Shown here: piece after piece, positions 1 to 6,896 of the stretch
How the letters are laid out: each line of letters starts with the position of its first letter
Numbering within the stretch: position 1 is the stretch's first letter
Source: Bacteroidota bacterium
Lineage (GTDB): Bacteria > Bacteroidota > Bacteroidia > Flavobacteriales > Flavobacteriaceae
DNA length: 9,337 nt
Direction of reading: 5' to 3'
NCBI GenBank assembly: GCA_022560715.1
Contig: JADFSQ010000042.1
Span: forward strand, 1-9,337
Made by a program: the position numbers and the translations under genes
Notes under the pieces: generated by a model
The model's input: the letters and a program-made list of their open reading frames with translations, nothing else
What the model was told of the DNA's origin: nothing
The model's database searches: none

Positions 1-24
1 CTTAAAATCCCAGGGCTATTTTAA
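1..24 (+). CDS. C-terminal tail of a YbaB/EbfC-like nucleoid-associated protein (partial)
   Basis: Only the last seven codons are inside the window. They read LKIPGLF followed by TAA at 22-24. A Gly/Pro-rich ending of this kind is common at the C-terminus of YbaB/EbfC DNA-binding proteins, and ybaB very often lies directly upstream of recR, which starts 25 bases further on. The call therefore rests on a short peptide plus gene order and is tentative. This stretch belongs to the foreign left end, not to the flavobacterial sequence. Confidence 0.45.
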   Translation, partial: LKIPGLF

Positions 25-35
25 TTCATACAGTT

Positions 36-43
36 AAGGAGAG
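36..43 (+). promoter_or_regulatory. Strong Shine-Dalgarno of the recR fragment
   Basis: AAGGAGAG lies six bases before the TTG at 50-52. It supports TTG as the real start. Flavobacterial genes in the rest of the window have no comparable purine box, so this site is also evidence that the left end comes from a different kind of bacterium. Confidence 0.7.
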
Positions 44-49
44 CTGATA

Positions 50-322
50 TTGAACCAGAATCTCATACCTACCGCCGCAGCGGTATATAAGCTTATTCAG
101 GAACTCAATAAACTACCTGGCATCGGACCCAAGAGTGCCCAGCGTCTTACCTACTACTTGCTGCGTGCCCCTGAAGAACAAGCTAAGCTATTAGCCGACG
201 CCATTCTGTCAGTAAAAGAGAAGGTTACACTATGCTCCATTTGTTTTAATGTAACCTCTCCTTTTATGTATTTCTCTATCATCAAACTTGCAATACGCCC
301 AGCCCAACGTGCACCAAAGTAA
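50..322 (+). CDS. recR: Recombination mediator RecR, N-terminal fragment cut at a chimeric joint
   Basis: RecR forms a ring-shaped DNA clamp that works with RecO/RecF in RecA loading during gap repair. The first ~69 residues are typical. The helix-hairpin-helix LPGIGPKSAQRLTYYLLR is at about residues 22-39. The beginning of the four-cysteine zinc finger, CSICFNVT, is at about 62-69. After that the sequence leaves the family: the second Cys pair, the Toprim domain and the C-terminal part (about 130 residues) are missing, and the frame reads antisense mrdA sequence until a chance stop at 322. Genuine recR therefore spans about 50-256. The start is TTG with a strong Shine-Dalgarno. GC content is clearly higher than in the flanking flavobacterial DNA. 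The wording of the motif region resembles Chloroflexota or Firmicutes RecR, but I cannot assign a source firmly. Confidence 0.85.
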   Translation: MNQNLIPTAAAVYKLIQELNKLPGIGPKSAQRLTYYLLRAPEEQAKLLADAILSVKEKVTLCSICFNVTSPFMYFSIIKLAIRPAQRAPK

Positions 323-2016
323 CCATTTTCAACTAAAACAGCAATGGCAATTTTTGGATTGTCTTTTGGCGCAAAAGCAATAAAAATAGAATGGTCGGTT
401 AATTGTGTTCGCTTACCATCTATTTTTATAAAATTTTCGGCAGTACCGGTTTTGCCACAAATTTCAATGCCTGGAACTTTTAAAAACCACGCAGTACCTT
501 CATTATAAACATCATAAAGTCCTTGTATAACAGGGTCAAAATGGCGTTTGTCAATAGTTGTTTGATGAGGCGTTTTGTATTTTTCAGGAATTGAGTCCCC
601 TTCAATGTCTTTAATAATGTGAGGAGTATAATAAAACCCTCTGTTGGCAATAGCTGCCATAACGTTTGCTAATTGTATTGGAGTTACAAGCACTTCGCCT
701 TGCCCAATGGCATTAGAAATAGTTGTAGTTGAACCCCATTTAAAATCAGGATACCACTTGTCATAATAAGCACCATCAGGAATATTTCCTTTTTTCCCTA
801 CTGATAAATCGTTATTCAAATAATCTCCAAGACCAAAACTTTTAATATGATTACTCCAAACATCCATGGCATGACTGGCATCATTATATTTATCAATGGT
901 TTTTCTATAAACTGTTGCAAAATAAGAGTTACAAGATTGAGAAATACCACTATTTAAGTTTCGTCTTCCAGTACCACAATGACAACGCATTGTACGTTTG
1001 CCACCATAATGATATTCGCCAGTACACGTTATGGTTGTGGTTACGTCTATAACGCCTTCTTGAAGTGCCGCTAAAGCAATTAAAGATTTAAAAGGTGAAC
1101 CAGGTTCGTGCATTCGCAATAAGCCTTTATCAATTAAAGGTAGATGTATGGAATCATTATGCAGTTTGGTATAGTTTGTTGAACGTTTTCTGCCTACTAA
1201 AAGGTTGGGATTATATGACGGAGCAGACACTAAACTTAATATTTCTCCAGTACTGGGTTCAATAGCTACAATGGCTCCCATTTTGTTTTGCATCAATAGT
1301 TCTCCATACGTCTGAAGCTTGACGTCAATAGTTATAGTGATGTCTTTTCCAGCTATTGGAATGGTGTCAAAACCACCATTTTTGTAGGAACCAATATCAC
1401 GATTAAACCTGTCTTTTTGAATAAACTTCACTCCCTTAATACCACGTAATACCTTTTCGTATGAGATTTCAACACCTTGCTTTCCAATAAGATCTCCCAT
1501 TTTGTAATAAGGATCTTTTTTTATTTCTCTTTGGTTAGCTTCAGCAATAAATCCTAAAACATTGGCTCCAATAGAGGTTTGATAATCTCTTAATGAACGT
1601 TTTTGGATATAAAAACCTTTGAATTTTCGCATTTTTTCTGAAAGAAAAGCATAATCTTCTTTCGAAAGATGCGCTAAAAAAACAGAAGGCAGTCTTGACG
1701 AATAGCGATACGATTTATCATAAGTTTTTATATAATCTTCTTTGGTGATTTTTAAAAGTGAACAAAACTCAAGCGTGTCTATATCTTTTACTTCTCGAGG
1801 AATAATCATAACATCGTATGATGGTTGATTAGCTACCAATAATTCTCCATTCCTATCGTAAACATAACCTCTTTTCGGATAATGAAAAACTTTCCGTATA
1901 GCATTGTCTTCATAAATATTATAAGCTTTACTTGAATATACTTGAAGGTAAAATAACCTCGTAATAAAAAGTATTCCAACTAATATTACAATAGAAAAGA
2001 GGAGTAGTTTTCTCAT
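154..2016 (-). CDS. mrdA: Penicillin-binding protein 2 (elongasome transpeptidase), C-terminal tail replaced at the joint
   Basis: PBP2 cross-links peptidoglycan stem peptides during side-wall growth together with RodA and MreBCD. One N-terminal membrane anchor is at about residues 4-24, followed by the PBP dimerisation domain (GYVYDRNGELL at 50-60). The transpeptidase domain has the three active-site motifs: SPFK at 307-310 with the acylated Ser307, SCN at 361-363, and KTGT at 522-525. The protein is normal up to about IEKYIKGEVT (residue ~589, base ~250). The last 25 or so residues, down to 154, are read from antisense recR DNA, so the native C-terminal tail is missing and the stop is accidental. 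The ATG at 2016 overlaps the mreD stop by four bases (ATGA), showing translational coupling. rodA, usually next, is not present. Confidence 0.93.
   Translation of the reverse strand: MRKLLLFSIVILVGILFITRLFYLQVYSSKAYNIYEDNAIRKVFHYPKRGYVYDRNGELLVANQPSYDVMIIPREVKDIDTLEFCSLLKITKEDYIKTYDKSYRYSSRLPSVFLAHLSKEDYAFLSEKMRKFKGFYIQKRSLRDYQTSIGANVLGFIAEANQREIKKDPYYKMGDLIGKQGVEISYEKVLRGIKGVKFIQKDRFNRDIGSYKNGGFDTIPIAGKDITITIDVKLQTYGELLMQNKMGAIVAIEPSTGEILSLVSAPSYNPNLLVGRKRSTNYTKLHNDSIHLPLIDKGLLRMHEPGSPFKSLIALAALQEGVIDVTTTITCTGEYHYGGKRTMRCHCGTGRRNLNSGISQSCNSYFATVYRKTIDKYNDASHAMDVWSNHIKSFGLGDYLNNDLSVGKKGNIPDGAYYDKWYPDFKWGSTTTISNAIGQGEVLVTPIQLANVMAAIANRGFYYTPHIIKDIEGDSIPEKYKTPHQTTIDKRHFDPVIQGLYDVYNEGTAWFLKVPGIEICGKTGTAENFIKIDGKRTQLTDHSIFIAFAPKDNPKIAIAVLVENGYFGARWAGRIASLMIEKYIKGEVTLKQMEHSVTFSFTDRMASANSLACSSGARSK
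218..260. other. Chimeric joint between recR and mrdA sequence, with short inverted repeat
   Basis: Going right, RecR similarity stops after about base 256. Going left, PBP2 similarity on the opposite strand stops somewhere after base 258, about at its GEVT. The bases 242-256 can be read as either gene, so the joint lies within about 232-258. Two inverted arms, AGGTTACA (222-229) and TGTAACCT (250-257), flank it. Two unrelated coding sequences in opposite orientation, both cut in the middle, with a change in GC content and translation signals, fit an assembly or amplification chimera much better than a natural rearrangement. Confidence 0.8.
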
Positions 2017-2519
2017 TTATTTTTTCTGCTGAATAAGATTGTTATTAAAATACAAAGCAGTATTGTAAAGATACTTGAGAATAACGACTTTTTAAGGATT
2101 AAAATTATTTTTGATGTGTTAAAAATTTCGAGGCTAAATAAAATAAGATGATGAATTAGTGTTATAATCGAAAAATAGGTAATTCGTTGCCCAAAATCGG
2201 TTGAGGAAAATTTAATGGTTTGGTGATCGTATGTCGCACCAAAAACAGACTTTAAAAAAACAGGACGTGCATAAGCAATGGTAACACATGCAGCAGCATG
2301 AACACCACCTGAATCTAAAAATAAATCGACCGTTAGCCCTAATAAAAAACTTAAGAAAATAAAGAGAAGACGATTATTCTTAATAGGATAAAGGATAATA
2401 AATAAAATGTAGATATAAGGGTTTATAAAACCTAAAAAATTAATATTGTTTAACACCAAAGCTTGTATGAGAACCAAGACTATAAAGCGAATAATATGTG
2501 TGGTAGCAATACTATTCAT
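2013..2519 (-). CDS. mreD: Rod shape-determining membrane protein MreD
   Basis: MreD is the small multi-helix membrane partner of MreC in the elongasome. The protein is almost entirely hydrophobic, with about five predicted membrane segments. It carries the family-like stretch NINFLGFINPYIYILFIILY near the N-terminus. The open frame extends to an ATG at 2555, but I chose the ATG at 2519 (168 residues). The protein then begins MNSIATTHIIRFI, as I would expect for flavobacterial MreD, and the overlap with mreC shrinks from 44 to 8 bases, in line with the tight packing of this operon. The longer start would only add twelve residues (MMLKKFQLYIIK). The stop overlaps the mrdA start by four bases. 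MreD is poorly conserved, so the call leans partly on position between mreC and mrdA. Confidence 0.88.
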   Translation of the reverse strand: MNSIATTHIIRFIVLVLIQALVLNNINFLGFINPYIYILFIILYPIKNNRLLFIFLSFLLGLTVDLFLDSGGVHAAACVTIAYARPVFLKSVFGATYDHQTIKFSSTDFGQRITYFSIITLIHHLILFSLEIFNTSKIILILKKSLFSSIFTILLCILITILFSRKNK

Positions 2520-3330
2520 CTTGATTATATAAAGTTGAAATTTCTTCAGCATCAAGATTTTCTATAATATAAACATGACCTATGTTTGTCATGTCGTTAA
2601 ACAATTTTACATCAATAATATAGTAGTTTTCAGTTTCATCTAATTGAAAAGAAACGACTTTGCCAATACCTATTCCCTTTGGGAAAATAGTTGAGCGTCC
2701 TCCAGTAATAATGGTATCTCCAACAGCAACAGGAGCAAGTTTTGGGACATCTACGAGTTGTACAATTTGCGGAGACTCTGCATTCCATTTAAGTGTTCCA
2801 AAATGATCAGACTTTTTAAGTTGAGAGTTAATCCTACTGTTCGTGTTTAAAATAGACATTACTCTTGCATATTTTTTTGATGTGTTATCAATAATGCCAA
2901 CGATGCCTTTGGAAGTAATTACACCTAAATCTTGTTTAACACTATCTTTTATGCCTTTATTTATTGTGAGGTAGTTGTTAGTTGCCGAATAGCTGTTTTT
3001 ATAAACTTGTGCAGTAATTAATTTGTAATTAATTGAAGTCTTTTTATTTGAATATAATTGTTTTAGTTCTTCAGTTTTTACATTAAATAAAATAGATTTT
3101 AATCGATTGTTCTCTTCTAACAGAATTTCATTTTCCTCTTTTAAACCAAAGTATTGTTTAATATTATTTGCGGATTTGTAAATTCCACCAGTTAAAAAAT
3201 TAGCTGAATTAATAAACTTACTTTTGTGGTAAGAGTGTGATTGAAAAGTTAGAAAAACAGAAATGGAAAACAACAATAAAAACAAAAGAAAAGTTTTGTT
3301 TTTTATTAAAAAGTTAATGATTTGTTGCAT
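2512..3330 (-). CDS. mreC: Rod shape-determining protein MreC
   Basis: MreC is a bitopic inner-membrane protein whose periplasmic part links MreB filaments to PBP2 and other wall enzymes. One membrane segment lies at about residues 12-30. A predicted coiled coil follows at about 64-95 (Glu/Leu/Asn-rich, KEENEILLEENNRLK), used for dimerisation. Then come the two beta-barrel subdomains with family motifs VITSKGIVGII (about 137-147) and DTIITGGRSTIFPKGIGIG (about 205-223). At 272 residues the length is usual for Bacteroidota. The ATG at 3330 sits 10 bases after the mreB stop, and the TAG at 2512-2514 overlaps mreD by eight bases. It is therefore expected to be co-transcribed from the mreB promoter. 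Confidence 0.95.
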   Translation of the reverse strand: MQQIINFLIKNKTFLLFLLLFSISVFLTFQSHSYHKSKFINSANFLTGGIYKSANNIKQYFGLKEENEILLEENNRLKSILFNVKTEELKQLYSNKKTSINYKLITAQVYKNSYSATNNYLTINKGIKDSVKQDLGVITSKGIVGIIDNTSKKYARVMSILNTNSRINSQLKKSDHFGTLKWNAESPQIVQLVDVPKLAPVAVGDTIITGGRSTIFPKGIGIGKVVSFQLDETENYYIIDVKLFNDMTNIGHVYIIENLDAEEISTLYNQDE

Positions 3331-3340
3331 TAGTTAAGCT

Positions 3341-4369
3341 CTATTTAATCAACACGTTTCTATATTTAGTTATGTTTTTTAATACAATTCCGGTGCCTTT
3401 AACAACGGCTCTTAAAGGGTCTTCTGCAATATAAACAGGTAAGTCGGTTTTTTGAGACAGGCGCTTATCTAATCCGCGAAGCATAGAGCCACCACCAACC
3501 AAGTACATTCCTGTATTGTAAATATCTGCTGCAAGTTCTGGAGGTGTTTTCGATAAAGTTTCCATTACTGCATCTTCAACACGCAATATAGACTTATCTA
3601 AAGATTTTGCAATTTCTCTAAATGAGATTTGAACCTGTTTAGGTTTTCCGGTAAGTAAATCACGTCCTTGAACGCTCATGTCTTCTGGCGGAATATCTAA
3701 ATCTTCGGTAGCTGCACCAATTTGAATTTTAATTTTTTCAGCAGTACGTTCTCCAATATAAAGATTGTGTTGCGTACGCATATAATAAATAATATCGTTG
3801 GTAAATACATCTCCAGCAACTTTAATAGATTTGTCACATACAATTCCACCCAGCGCAATTACCGCAATTTCGGTTGTTCCACCACCTATATCAACAACCA
3901 TGTTACCTTTAGGTTGCATGATATCAATACCAATCCCAATAGCTGCTGCCATAGGTTCATGAATTAAATAAATCTCTTTTCCGTTAACACGTTCTGCCGA
4001 TTCTTTTACTGCACGCATTTCTACTTCGGTAATTCCTGAAGGAATACAAATTACCATTCGCAAAGCAGGAGCAAACCACCTTTTTTTTAGTGCCGGAATA
4101 TTTTTAATAAATGTATTTATCATTTGCTCCGAAGCATCAAAATCTGCAATTACTCCATCTTTAAGTGGTCTTATAATTTTAATGTTTTCGTGTGTTTTGC
4201 CTTGCATTAAACTAGCTTCTTTCCCAACAGCGATAATTTTACCGCTAAGTCTGTCTTTTGCAACTATAGAAGGGCTATCTACAACTACTTTGTCGTTGTG
4301 AATAATAAGTGTATTTGCAGTACCTAAATCTATTGCAATTTCTTCTGTTAAGAAATCAAAAAATCCCAT
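3341..4369 (-). CDS. mreB: Actin-like rod shape-determining protein MreB
   Basis: MreB polymerises with ATP into membrane-associated filaments that orient side-wall synthesis. It is complete at 342 residues and has the full actin/Hsp70 ATPase signature: phosphate-1 loop DLGTANT (14-20), catalytic-region HEPMAAAIG (137-145), phosphate-2 loop DIGGGTTEIAV (160-170), and adenosine motif YLVGGGSMLRG (289-299). The amphipathic start MGFFDFLTEE suits membrane contact. It is the first gene of the minus-strand mreBCD-mrdA operon and is separated from purH by 187 noncoding bases that hold a candidate promoter. Nothing in the sequence looks unusual. Confidence 0.98.
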   Translation of the reverse strand: MGFFDFLTEEIAIDLGTANTLIIHNDKVVVDSPSIVAKDRLSGKIIAVGKEASLMQGKTHENIKIIRPLKDGVIADFDASEQMINTFIKNIPALKKRWFAPALRMVICIPSGITEVEMRAVKESAERVNGKEIYLIHEPMAAAIGIGIDIMQPKGNMVVDIGGGTTEIAVIALGGIVCDKSIKVAGDVFTNDIIYYMRTQHNLYIGERTAEKIKIQIGAATEDLDIPPEDMSVQGRDLLTGKPKQVQISFREIAKSLDKSILRVEDAVMETLSKTPPELAADIYNTGMYLVGGGSMLRGLDKRLSQKTDLPVYIAEDPLRAVVKGTGIVLKNITKYRNVLIK

Positions 4370-4467
4370 ATTTAAACTATTTGGGTGTTGTTACATTGTT
4401 TTTTTTTGAATAACTGTAAATGTAATAAAATATACGTTATTAATAAGTACTTAAAGTGTACTAAAGT

Positions 4468-4499
4468 TAAAAGTATTTAAAGTTTTTTAAACTGAACAA
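4468..4499 (-). promoter_or_regulatory. Candidate Bacteroidota-type promoter of the mreBCD-mrdA operon
   Basis: On the minus strand a TTG (4499-4497) is followed after 21 bases by TACTTTTA (4475-4468). The Bacteroidota consensus is TTG, about 19-21 bases, then TAnnTTTG, so this differs only in the final base. Transcription would start near 4461, giving a leader of about 90 bases before mreB. The region is very AT-rich, so a chance match is quite possible. A 13-base direct repeat with one mismatch (AAGTACTTAAAGT at 4445-4457 and AAGTATTTAAAGT at 4471-4483) overlaps it. Confidence 0.33.
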
Positions 4500-4531
4500 T
4501 TATTAAAATATAATATACACTAATTGTATTG

Positions 4532-4553
4532 TTATAGACTTTTAAAACTATAA
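4532..4553. terminator. Weak AT-only hairpin after purH
   Basis: TTATAG (4532-4537) and CTATAA (4548-4553) are perfect inverted arms, with a partly self-complementary TTTTAAAA between them. The hairpin begins a few bases after the purH stop and could aid termination. However, it has almost no GC pairs, and no T-run follows it in the purH direction, so the call is weak. Confidence 0.2.
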
Positions 4554-4556
4554 TTT

Positions 4557-6089
4557 TTAATGTTTAAAATGACGTGTTCCTGTAAAAACCATCGCAATAT
4601 TATGTTCATTGCAATAATCGATACTCAACTGGTCTTTTATAGAACCACCAGGTTGAATTACTGTTGTCACGCCTGCCTTATCTGCGATTTCTACACAATC
4701 TGGAAACGGAAAAAATGCATCACTCGCCATAGCAGCACCTTTTAAATTAAAGTTGAAGGATTGTGCTTTATGTATGGCCTGGTTTAGTGCGTCTACACGA
4801 CTTGTTTGCCCTGTTCCGCTGGCAAATAACTGTTTGTTTTTAACCAAAACTATAGTGTTAGATTTGGTGTGCTTGCAAATTTTTGAAGCAAAGATCAAAT
4901 CTTCCAATTCGTTAGCATTTGGTGAGTTGTTTGTTACGTTGGTTAAGTTTTCAACAGTGTCAGTTTTATTATCTCTGAACTGAACTAAAGTGCCATTTAA
5001 ACAACTTCTGACAGTAGTTTGAGGAAATTCGATATCGTGAAGAATTAATAAAATTCTATTCTTCTTTCCTTTTAAAATTTCTAATGCTTCTTCAGAAAAT
5101 GAAGGAGCTATTACAACTTCACAAAAAAGATTATGAATTTCGGTAGCTGTAGCGATATCAATTTCAGTATTACTAATTAAAACTCCTCCAAAAGCCGAGA
5201 CAGGATCTCCGGCTAATGCATCAATATATGCTTGATGGATTGTTGACCTAATTGATAGGCCACAAGCGTTATTGTGTTTTAAAATAGCAAAAGTTGGAGC
5301 GTCGTTTTTAAACTCATTCATTAAATTTACTGCTGCATCTACATCTAATAAATTGTTATAGCTTAATTCTTTTCCATGAAGCTTCGTAAATAACTCGTCA
5401 AAATTTCCAAAGAAAAATCCTTTTTGGTGTGGATTTTCACCATAGCGTAACACCTTTCCATTGGTTTCACTAATTTTTAATGTTGCTATTTCATGATTTT
5501 TATTGAAGTAGTTAAATATTGCACTGTCATAATGAGAAGATACATTAAACGACTTCGTGGCAAAACGCTTTCTGTCTTCTTCGGAAATGCTTCCGTTGTC
5601 GCTTGTAATAAGTTCTAAAAATTCGGCGTAATCATCAACTGAAGACACACAAATAACATCAGTAAAATTTTTGGCAGCTGCACGAATTAATGAAATACCA
5701 CCAATATCAATTTTTTCAATTATATCTTCATCACTTGCACCAGAACTGACTGTTTTTTCGAAAGGATATAAATCTACAATAACAGCATCAATTTGCGGAA
5801 TATTGTATTCGATTAATTCTGCAACATCTTGAGGATTGTCGCGGCGATTTAAAATACCACCAAATATTTTAGGATGCAATGTTTTTACGCGACCTCCGAG
5901 AATGGAAGGATAAGATGTGATTTCTTCAACAGGAATAACATTAATTCCCAAATCATTGATAAATTTTTGAGTGCCTCCGGTTGAGTAAATAGTAACTCCA
6001 AGTTTATTTAATTGTTTTACAATTGGTGCTAATCCTTCCTTGTTAAAAACCGAAATTAATGCAGATTTAATAGTTTTAGTGTTGCTCAT
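4557..6089 (-). CDS. purH: Bifunctional AICAR transformylase / IMP cyclohydrolase PurH
   Basis: PurH catalyses the last two steps of de novo purine synthesis in the cytoplasm: formylation of AICAR with 10-formyl-tetrahydrofolate, then ring closure to IMP. The N-terminal MGS-like cyclohydrolase domain (about 1-150) shows the opening ISVFNKEGL and the phosphate-binding YSTGGT (35-40). The transformylase half begins near LRYGENPHQ (214-222). It holds the catalytic Lys-His pair in LKHNNACG (K271-H272) and GDPVSAFGG (294-302), and it ends with FPDCVEIADKAG and FTGTRHFKH. At 510 residues it is full length. The ATG at 6089 matches the usual N-terminus. purH upstream of mreB on the same strand is a common flavobacterial order, although the 187-base gap suggests separate promoters. 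Confidence 0.98.
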   Translation of the reverse strand: MSNTKTIKSALISVFNKEGLAPIVKQLNKLGVTIYSTGGTQKFINDLGINVIPVEEITSYPSILGGRVKTLHPKIFGGILNRRDNPQDVAELIEYNIPQIDAVIVDLYPFEKTVSSGASDEDIIEKIDIGGISLIRAAAKNFTDVICVSSVDDYAEFLELITSDNGSISEEDRKRFATKSFNVSSHYDSAIFNYFNKNHEIATLKISETNGKVLRYGENPHQKGFFFGNFDELFTKLHGKELSYNNLLDVDAAVNLMNEFKNDAPTFAILKHNNACGLSIRSTIHQAYIDALAGDPVSAFGGVLISNTEIDIATATEIHNLFCEVVIAPSFSEEALEILKGKKNRILLILHDIEFPQTTVRSCLNGTLVQFRDNKTDTVENLTNVTNNSPNANELEDLIFASKICKHTKSNTIVLVKNKQLFASGTGQTSRVDALNQAIHKAQSFNFNLKGAAMASDAFFPFPDCVEIADKAGVTTVIQPGGSIKDQLSIDYCNEHNIAMVFTGTRHFKH

Positions 6090-6109
6090 TGTTGTTGTGT
6101 GTTGAGTGA

Positions 6110-6140
6110 CAAAAATAACGATATAATGAGTTTTTAATAA
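6110..6140 (-). promoter_or_regulatory. Candidate promoter of purH
   Basis: On the minus strand TATTTTTG (6117-6110) matches the Bacteroidota -7 box TAnnTTTG exactly. Twenty bases upstream is TTA (6140-6138), one base off the -33 TTG. Transcription would begin about 14 bases before the purH ATG. No purine-responsive operator or riboswitch is recognisable in the 259 bases between purH and the next gene. Confidence 0.33.
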
Positions 6141-6193
6141 ATTATTGTAAAGAGGTTTTTAACTATAATGACGAGTTATTAACAAGAGGTTTA

Positions 6194-6350
6194 AAATTCC
6201 AAATATAAAAGACTAAAATCCAAAAACACTTTGTTTGATTTAAGAGAAAAAAGGAATTTCAAGTTTTAATGCATTATTTTTAGAGTTCTAACTTGTCTAA
6301 AAGCAAGTATAATCAAGATTGGAATTTGGGATTTGTTTTTTTTGGAATTC
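6194..6350. repeat. Degenerate short repeats of TTGGAATTT type in the intergenic region
   Basis: The 6090-6348 gap has no open frame worth calling. It contains AAATTCCAA (6194-6202) and inverted copies TTGGAATTT (6319-6327) and TTTGGAATT (6341-6349), with GGGATTTG between the last two. Such GGAATTTGGGATTTG-like strings look like decayed intergenic repeats. The rightmost copy overlaps the stop codon of the methionine sulfoxide reductase gene. I see no clear terminator here. Confidence 0.35.
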
Positions 6351-6804
6351 AAGTAAGCATTTTAGATACTTGAGTACAAACAAACTCTAAAAAAGATTCA
6401 TCAGCATTAGTAAAAGGGTTAATGGTGTTAGAGTCGATATCTATTTGCCCAATATTTTTTCCGTTTACAAAAATGGGTACAACAATTTCTGCTTTTACGT
6501 TAATACTGCAGGCTAAATAATTGTCTTGTGCTGAAACATCTGATACTACAAAATTTTCATTACTTAAAGCAACTTGTCCGCAAATTCCTTTTCCAAAAGG
6601 TATAATAATATGGTCTGTAGGTTCGCCAACATAAGGTCCAAGCTTTAATTCATTTTTGTCTCCATACTTAAAATAAAATCCGACCCAATTGTAATACGAA
6701 ACTTTAGACTCAAGTAATTCGCAAATTGATAAAAGCCGTTTTTCAACTGTTTCATTTGTATTTGAAACAATTTCGGTTACTTTTGATTCTAAATCACGTA
6801 GCAT
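6349..6804 (-). CDS. GAF-domain protein, free methionine-(R)-sulfoxide reductase-like
   Basis: This is a single GAF domain filling all 151 residues and resembling fRMsr (E. coli MsrC/YebR). That enzyme reduces free methionine-(R)-sulfoxide with thioredoxin as electron donor. Family signatures are YYNWVGFYF (37-45), LKLGPYVGEP (53-62), IPFGKGICGQVA (68-79), ACS (98-100) and EIVVPIFVNGKNIGQIDIDS (106-125). The E. coli enzyme uses three cysteines (84, 94, 118). Here Cys75 and Cys99 keep the spacing of the second and third, but the first is His65. Cys99, aligned with the proposed catalytic Cys118, is retained, so activity is possible with a different resolving step. A purely sensory GAF role cannot be excluded. 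The gene stands alone on the minus strand, diverging from xrtF with 92 bases between. Confidence 0.82.
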   Translation of the reverse strand: MLRDLESKVTEIVSNTNETVEKRLLSICELLESKVSYYNWVGFYFKYGDKNELKLGPYVGEPTDHIIIPFGKGICGQVALSNENFVVSDVSAQDNYLACSINVKAEIVVPIFVNGKNIGQIDIDSNTINPFTNADESFLEFVCTQVSKMLT

Positions 6805-6896
6805 TTATGTTATTTTTTTTGTTAAAAGTATTTAAAATCAACTAAAAATCAGTAAATCTTTTATTTAATTTTAGAGTTGAATTATCCTAAATCTAT

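Noticed and set aside
154..240. Last ~25-30 residues of the PBP2 frame as a novel C-terminal extension
   Set aside because: These codons are the exact complement of recR coding sequence, so the extension is a product of the joint, not of mrdA.
257..322. Last ~22 codons of the RecR frame as a short RecR variant
   Set aside because: They are antisense to conserved PBP2 sequence, and the zinc finger and Toprim domain are absent; no functional RecR is this short.
2517..2555. Upstream ATG at 2555 as the mreD start
   Set aside because: It would overlap mreC by 44 bases and add twelve residues that do not look like an MreD N-terminus; the ATG at 2519 gives an 8-base overlap like the others in the operon.
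3722..3967. Plus-strand open frame of 81 codons inside mreB
   Set aside because: It is antisense to highly conserved MreB motifs, its translation is Asn/Thr-rich with no family likeness, and it has no start signals.
4560..4983. Two plus-strand open frames antisense to purH
   Set aside because: They mirror conserved PurH coding sequence and have no homology-like motifs; they are shadows.
6090..6348. Search for a small RNA, riboswitch or tRNA in the longest gene-free gap
   Set aside because: No cloverleaf, no purine-riboswitch-like core and no strong GC hairpin; only AT-rich sequence with decayed TTGGAATTT-type repeats.
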